Below are positions 5,850 to 6,851 of a stretch of 6,851 nt of DNA, one piece after another. Position 1 is the first letter of the stretch. Every line of letters starts with the position of its first letter. Origin of the DNA: Comamonadaceae bacterium (GTDB taxonomy: Bacteria; Pseudomonadota; Gammaproteobacteria; Burkholderiales; Burkholderiaceae); contig CANKOT010000119.1 in assembly GCA_947484245.1 (NCBI GenBank), positions 1-6,851 of the forward strand, given 5' to 3'. The position numbers and the translations under genes are program-made. The notes beneath the pieces were generated by a model, which saw nothing but the letters and a program-made list of their open reading frames with translations, was not told where the DNA came from and did not search any database.

Positions 5850-6851
5850 TTAATCTTCTACTTCACTTCCGCGATCAAAGTCTTTCAGCAGCGCATAACG
5901 TTGATTTCTTTGTTCTTGAACCATGCGAATAACGCGCTTCATGGGCACACCCACCAAAGCCAGCGCATGCGTTGCCAACATCAACGATCCTTCAATTGTT
6001 TCTGGCACCACTTCTGCCGCCCCTGCTGCTTGTAGTTTCTCCAAGTCCAAATCGTCTTGTGTTCTAACAATGACGGGCACTTGAGGCGCGTGCTCTTTGG
6101 TCAGCGCAAGCACACGCATTGCAGAAGCATTTTCTAAATATGTCACCACCACGGCACTGGCTCGCACAAGTCCCACCGCCATGAGCGACTGCAAGCGTGC
6201 AGCATCGCCATAGACAACTTGCTCACCATGGGACTGTGCTCTACTGACTCGGTCTGGATCCAAATCTAGAGCCATGTAAGGAACGTTTTGAGTTTGCAAC
6301 AGCCTGGCTAGGTTTTGGCCACATCGCCCATAACCACAAATGATGATGTGCATGTCGATGTCTATGCTTTTCTGGGCAATTTGAGTCATCCCAAGAGATT
6401 GCTGCAACCAATCGCTGGCAGACCATTTCATGACCCATTCATTGGCGTTCATGATGATGAAGGGTGAGGCCAACATAGACAGCACCATGCTGGCCAGCAC
6501 TGGGTTTAGCCAATCTGCAGGGATCAATTGATTTTGACCGCCCAGAGTGAGCAATACAAAACCGAACTCCCCTGCTTGCGCCAAATACAAACCTGTACGC
6601 AAAGAAATACCTTCACTGGCACCACTCAATCGAGTGAGGGCTGCAATGAGTCCGAATTTAAAAACAACGGGCACCGTGAACAAGAACAAGACAAATGCCC
6701 ATCGATCCCAAATAATGCGCCAGTCAAGCATCATGCCAATGGTGATAAAGAACAGGCCTAGCAAGATATCGTGAAACGGCTTGATGTCCAACTCCACCCG
6801 GTGCTTGAATTCAGTTTCGGAAATCAACATGCCCGCTACAAAAGCGCCCAG
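5850..6851 (-). CDS. Kef-type CPA2 monovalent cation/H+ antiporter with RCK_N domain, C-terminal part (5' end outside the window)
   Basis: This is an inner-membrane K+ or Na+/H+ antiporter, probably used in ion, pH or electrophile stress. The frame stays open to the right edge, so the first visible residues are LGAFVAGMLISETEF, a classic CPA2 helix. There are 333 residues here, about half of a member of 600-660 residues. The hydrophobic segments include LLGLFFITIGMMLDW, the well-conserved AQAGEFGFVLL (about 92-102) and further helices up to about residue 135. A cytoplasmic nucleotide-binding RCK_N/TrkA-N domain follows, with GYGRCG (encoded at 6335-6318), the acidic end of the second strand in ALDLD, and VVYGDA. 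The protein stops about 35 residues after this domain (KDFDRGSEVED), so I see no TrkA-C domain. KefB and KefC of E. coli also lack one, so this is not clearly a truncation. The glutathione-regulated subtype cannot be confirmed. Confidence 0.9.
   Translation of the reverse strand: MGAFVAGMLISETEFKHRVELDIKPFHDILLGLFFITIGMMLDWRIIWDRWAFVLFLFTVPVVFKFGLIAALTRLSGASEGISLRTGLYLAQAGEFGFVLLTLGGQNQLIPADWLNPVLASMVLSMLASPFIIMNANEWVMKWSASDWLQQSLGMTQIAQKSIDIDMHIIICGYGRCGQNLARLLQTQNVPYMALDLDPDRVSRAQSHGEQVVYGDAARLQSLMAVGLVRASAVVVTYLENASAMRVLALTKEHAPQVPVIVRTQDDLDLEKLQAAGAAEVVPETIEGSLMLATHALALVGVPMKRVIRMVQEQRNQRYALLKDFDRGSEVED

Noticed and set aside
1..6851. Search for tRNA, rRNA, CRISPR repeats, insertion-sequence ends, integrase or toxin-antitoxin genes
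   Set aside because: None was visible by eye on either strand. Coding density is high and every gap is under about 125 bp.

Overview
The window reads as a stretch of a betaproteobacterial chromosome, most likely order Burkholderiales (Comamonadaceae-like). That is an inference from gene content: a tripartite tricarboxylate transporter (Bug/TctC-type) periplasmic receptor inside a catabolic operon, an MFE-2-type short-chain dehydrogenase, a Kef-type CPA2 antiporter and a short stand-alone BLUF photoreceptor. The last of these is common in freshwater and surface-dwelling members. No species can be assigned from the sequence alone.

Layout. The left half (1-2236) is plus strand. It holds the C-terminal part of an APC-superfamily amino-acid permease (cut by the window edge, stop at 766), a retinol-dehydrogenase-like short-chain dehydrogenase (847-1698) and a BLUF blue-light sensor (1820-2236). 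The right half (2292-6851) is minus strand. Reading in the direction of transcription, it holds the C-terminal part of a Kef-type K+/H+ antiporter (cut by the right edge, stop at 5850), then a tight three-gene set: an MFE-2-type dehydrogenase (5729-4809), a Bug-type solute receptor (4778-3801) and an acyl-CoA synthetase (3797-2292). The BLUF gene and the synthetase gene converge with 55 bp between them. No gap between genes exceeds about 125 bp, and I saw no RNA gene, CRISPR array, insertion sequence or integrase.

How the genes may work together. The minus-strand trio looks like one transcription unit for uptake or sensing, CoA activation and beta-oxidation-like oxidation of an organic acid. 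Gaps are 30 bp and 3 bp, and the last gene lacks its own good Shine-Dalgarno. The substrate is unknown. The plus-strand dehydrogenase and BLUF gene are noticeably AT-richer than the operon (sample lines about 45-48% G+C against about 60-67%), and may be a small light-related accessory pair.

The most striking non-coding feature is a 13-bp inverted repeat with one bulged base (796-833) immediately upstream of the plus-strand dehydrogenase. Its right arm runs into the Shine-Dalgarno, and its loop carries TGTACA. It could be an RNA element that hides the ribosome-binding site, or a DNA operator. I did not find a clearly undescribed multi-gene system. The regulatory inverted repeat and the dehydrogenase/BLUF pairing are the best leads.
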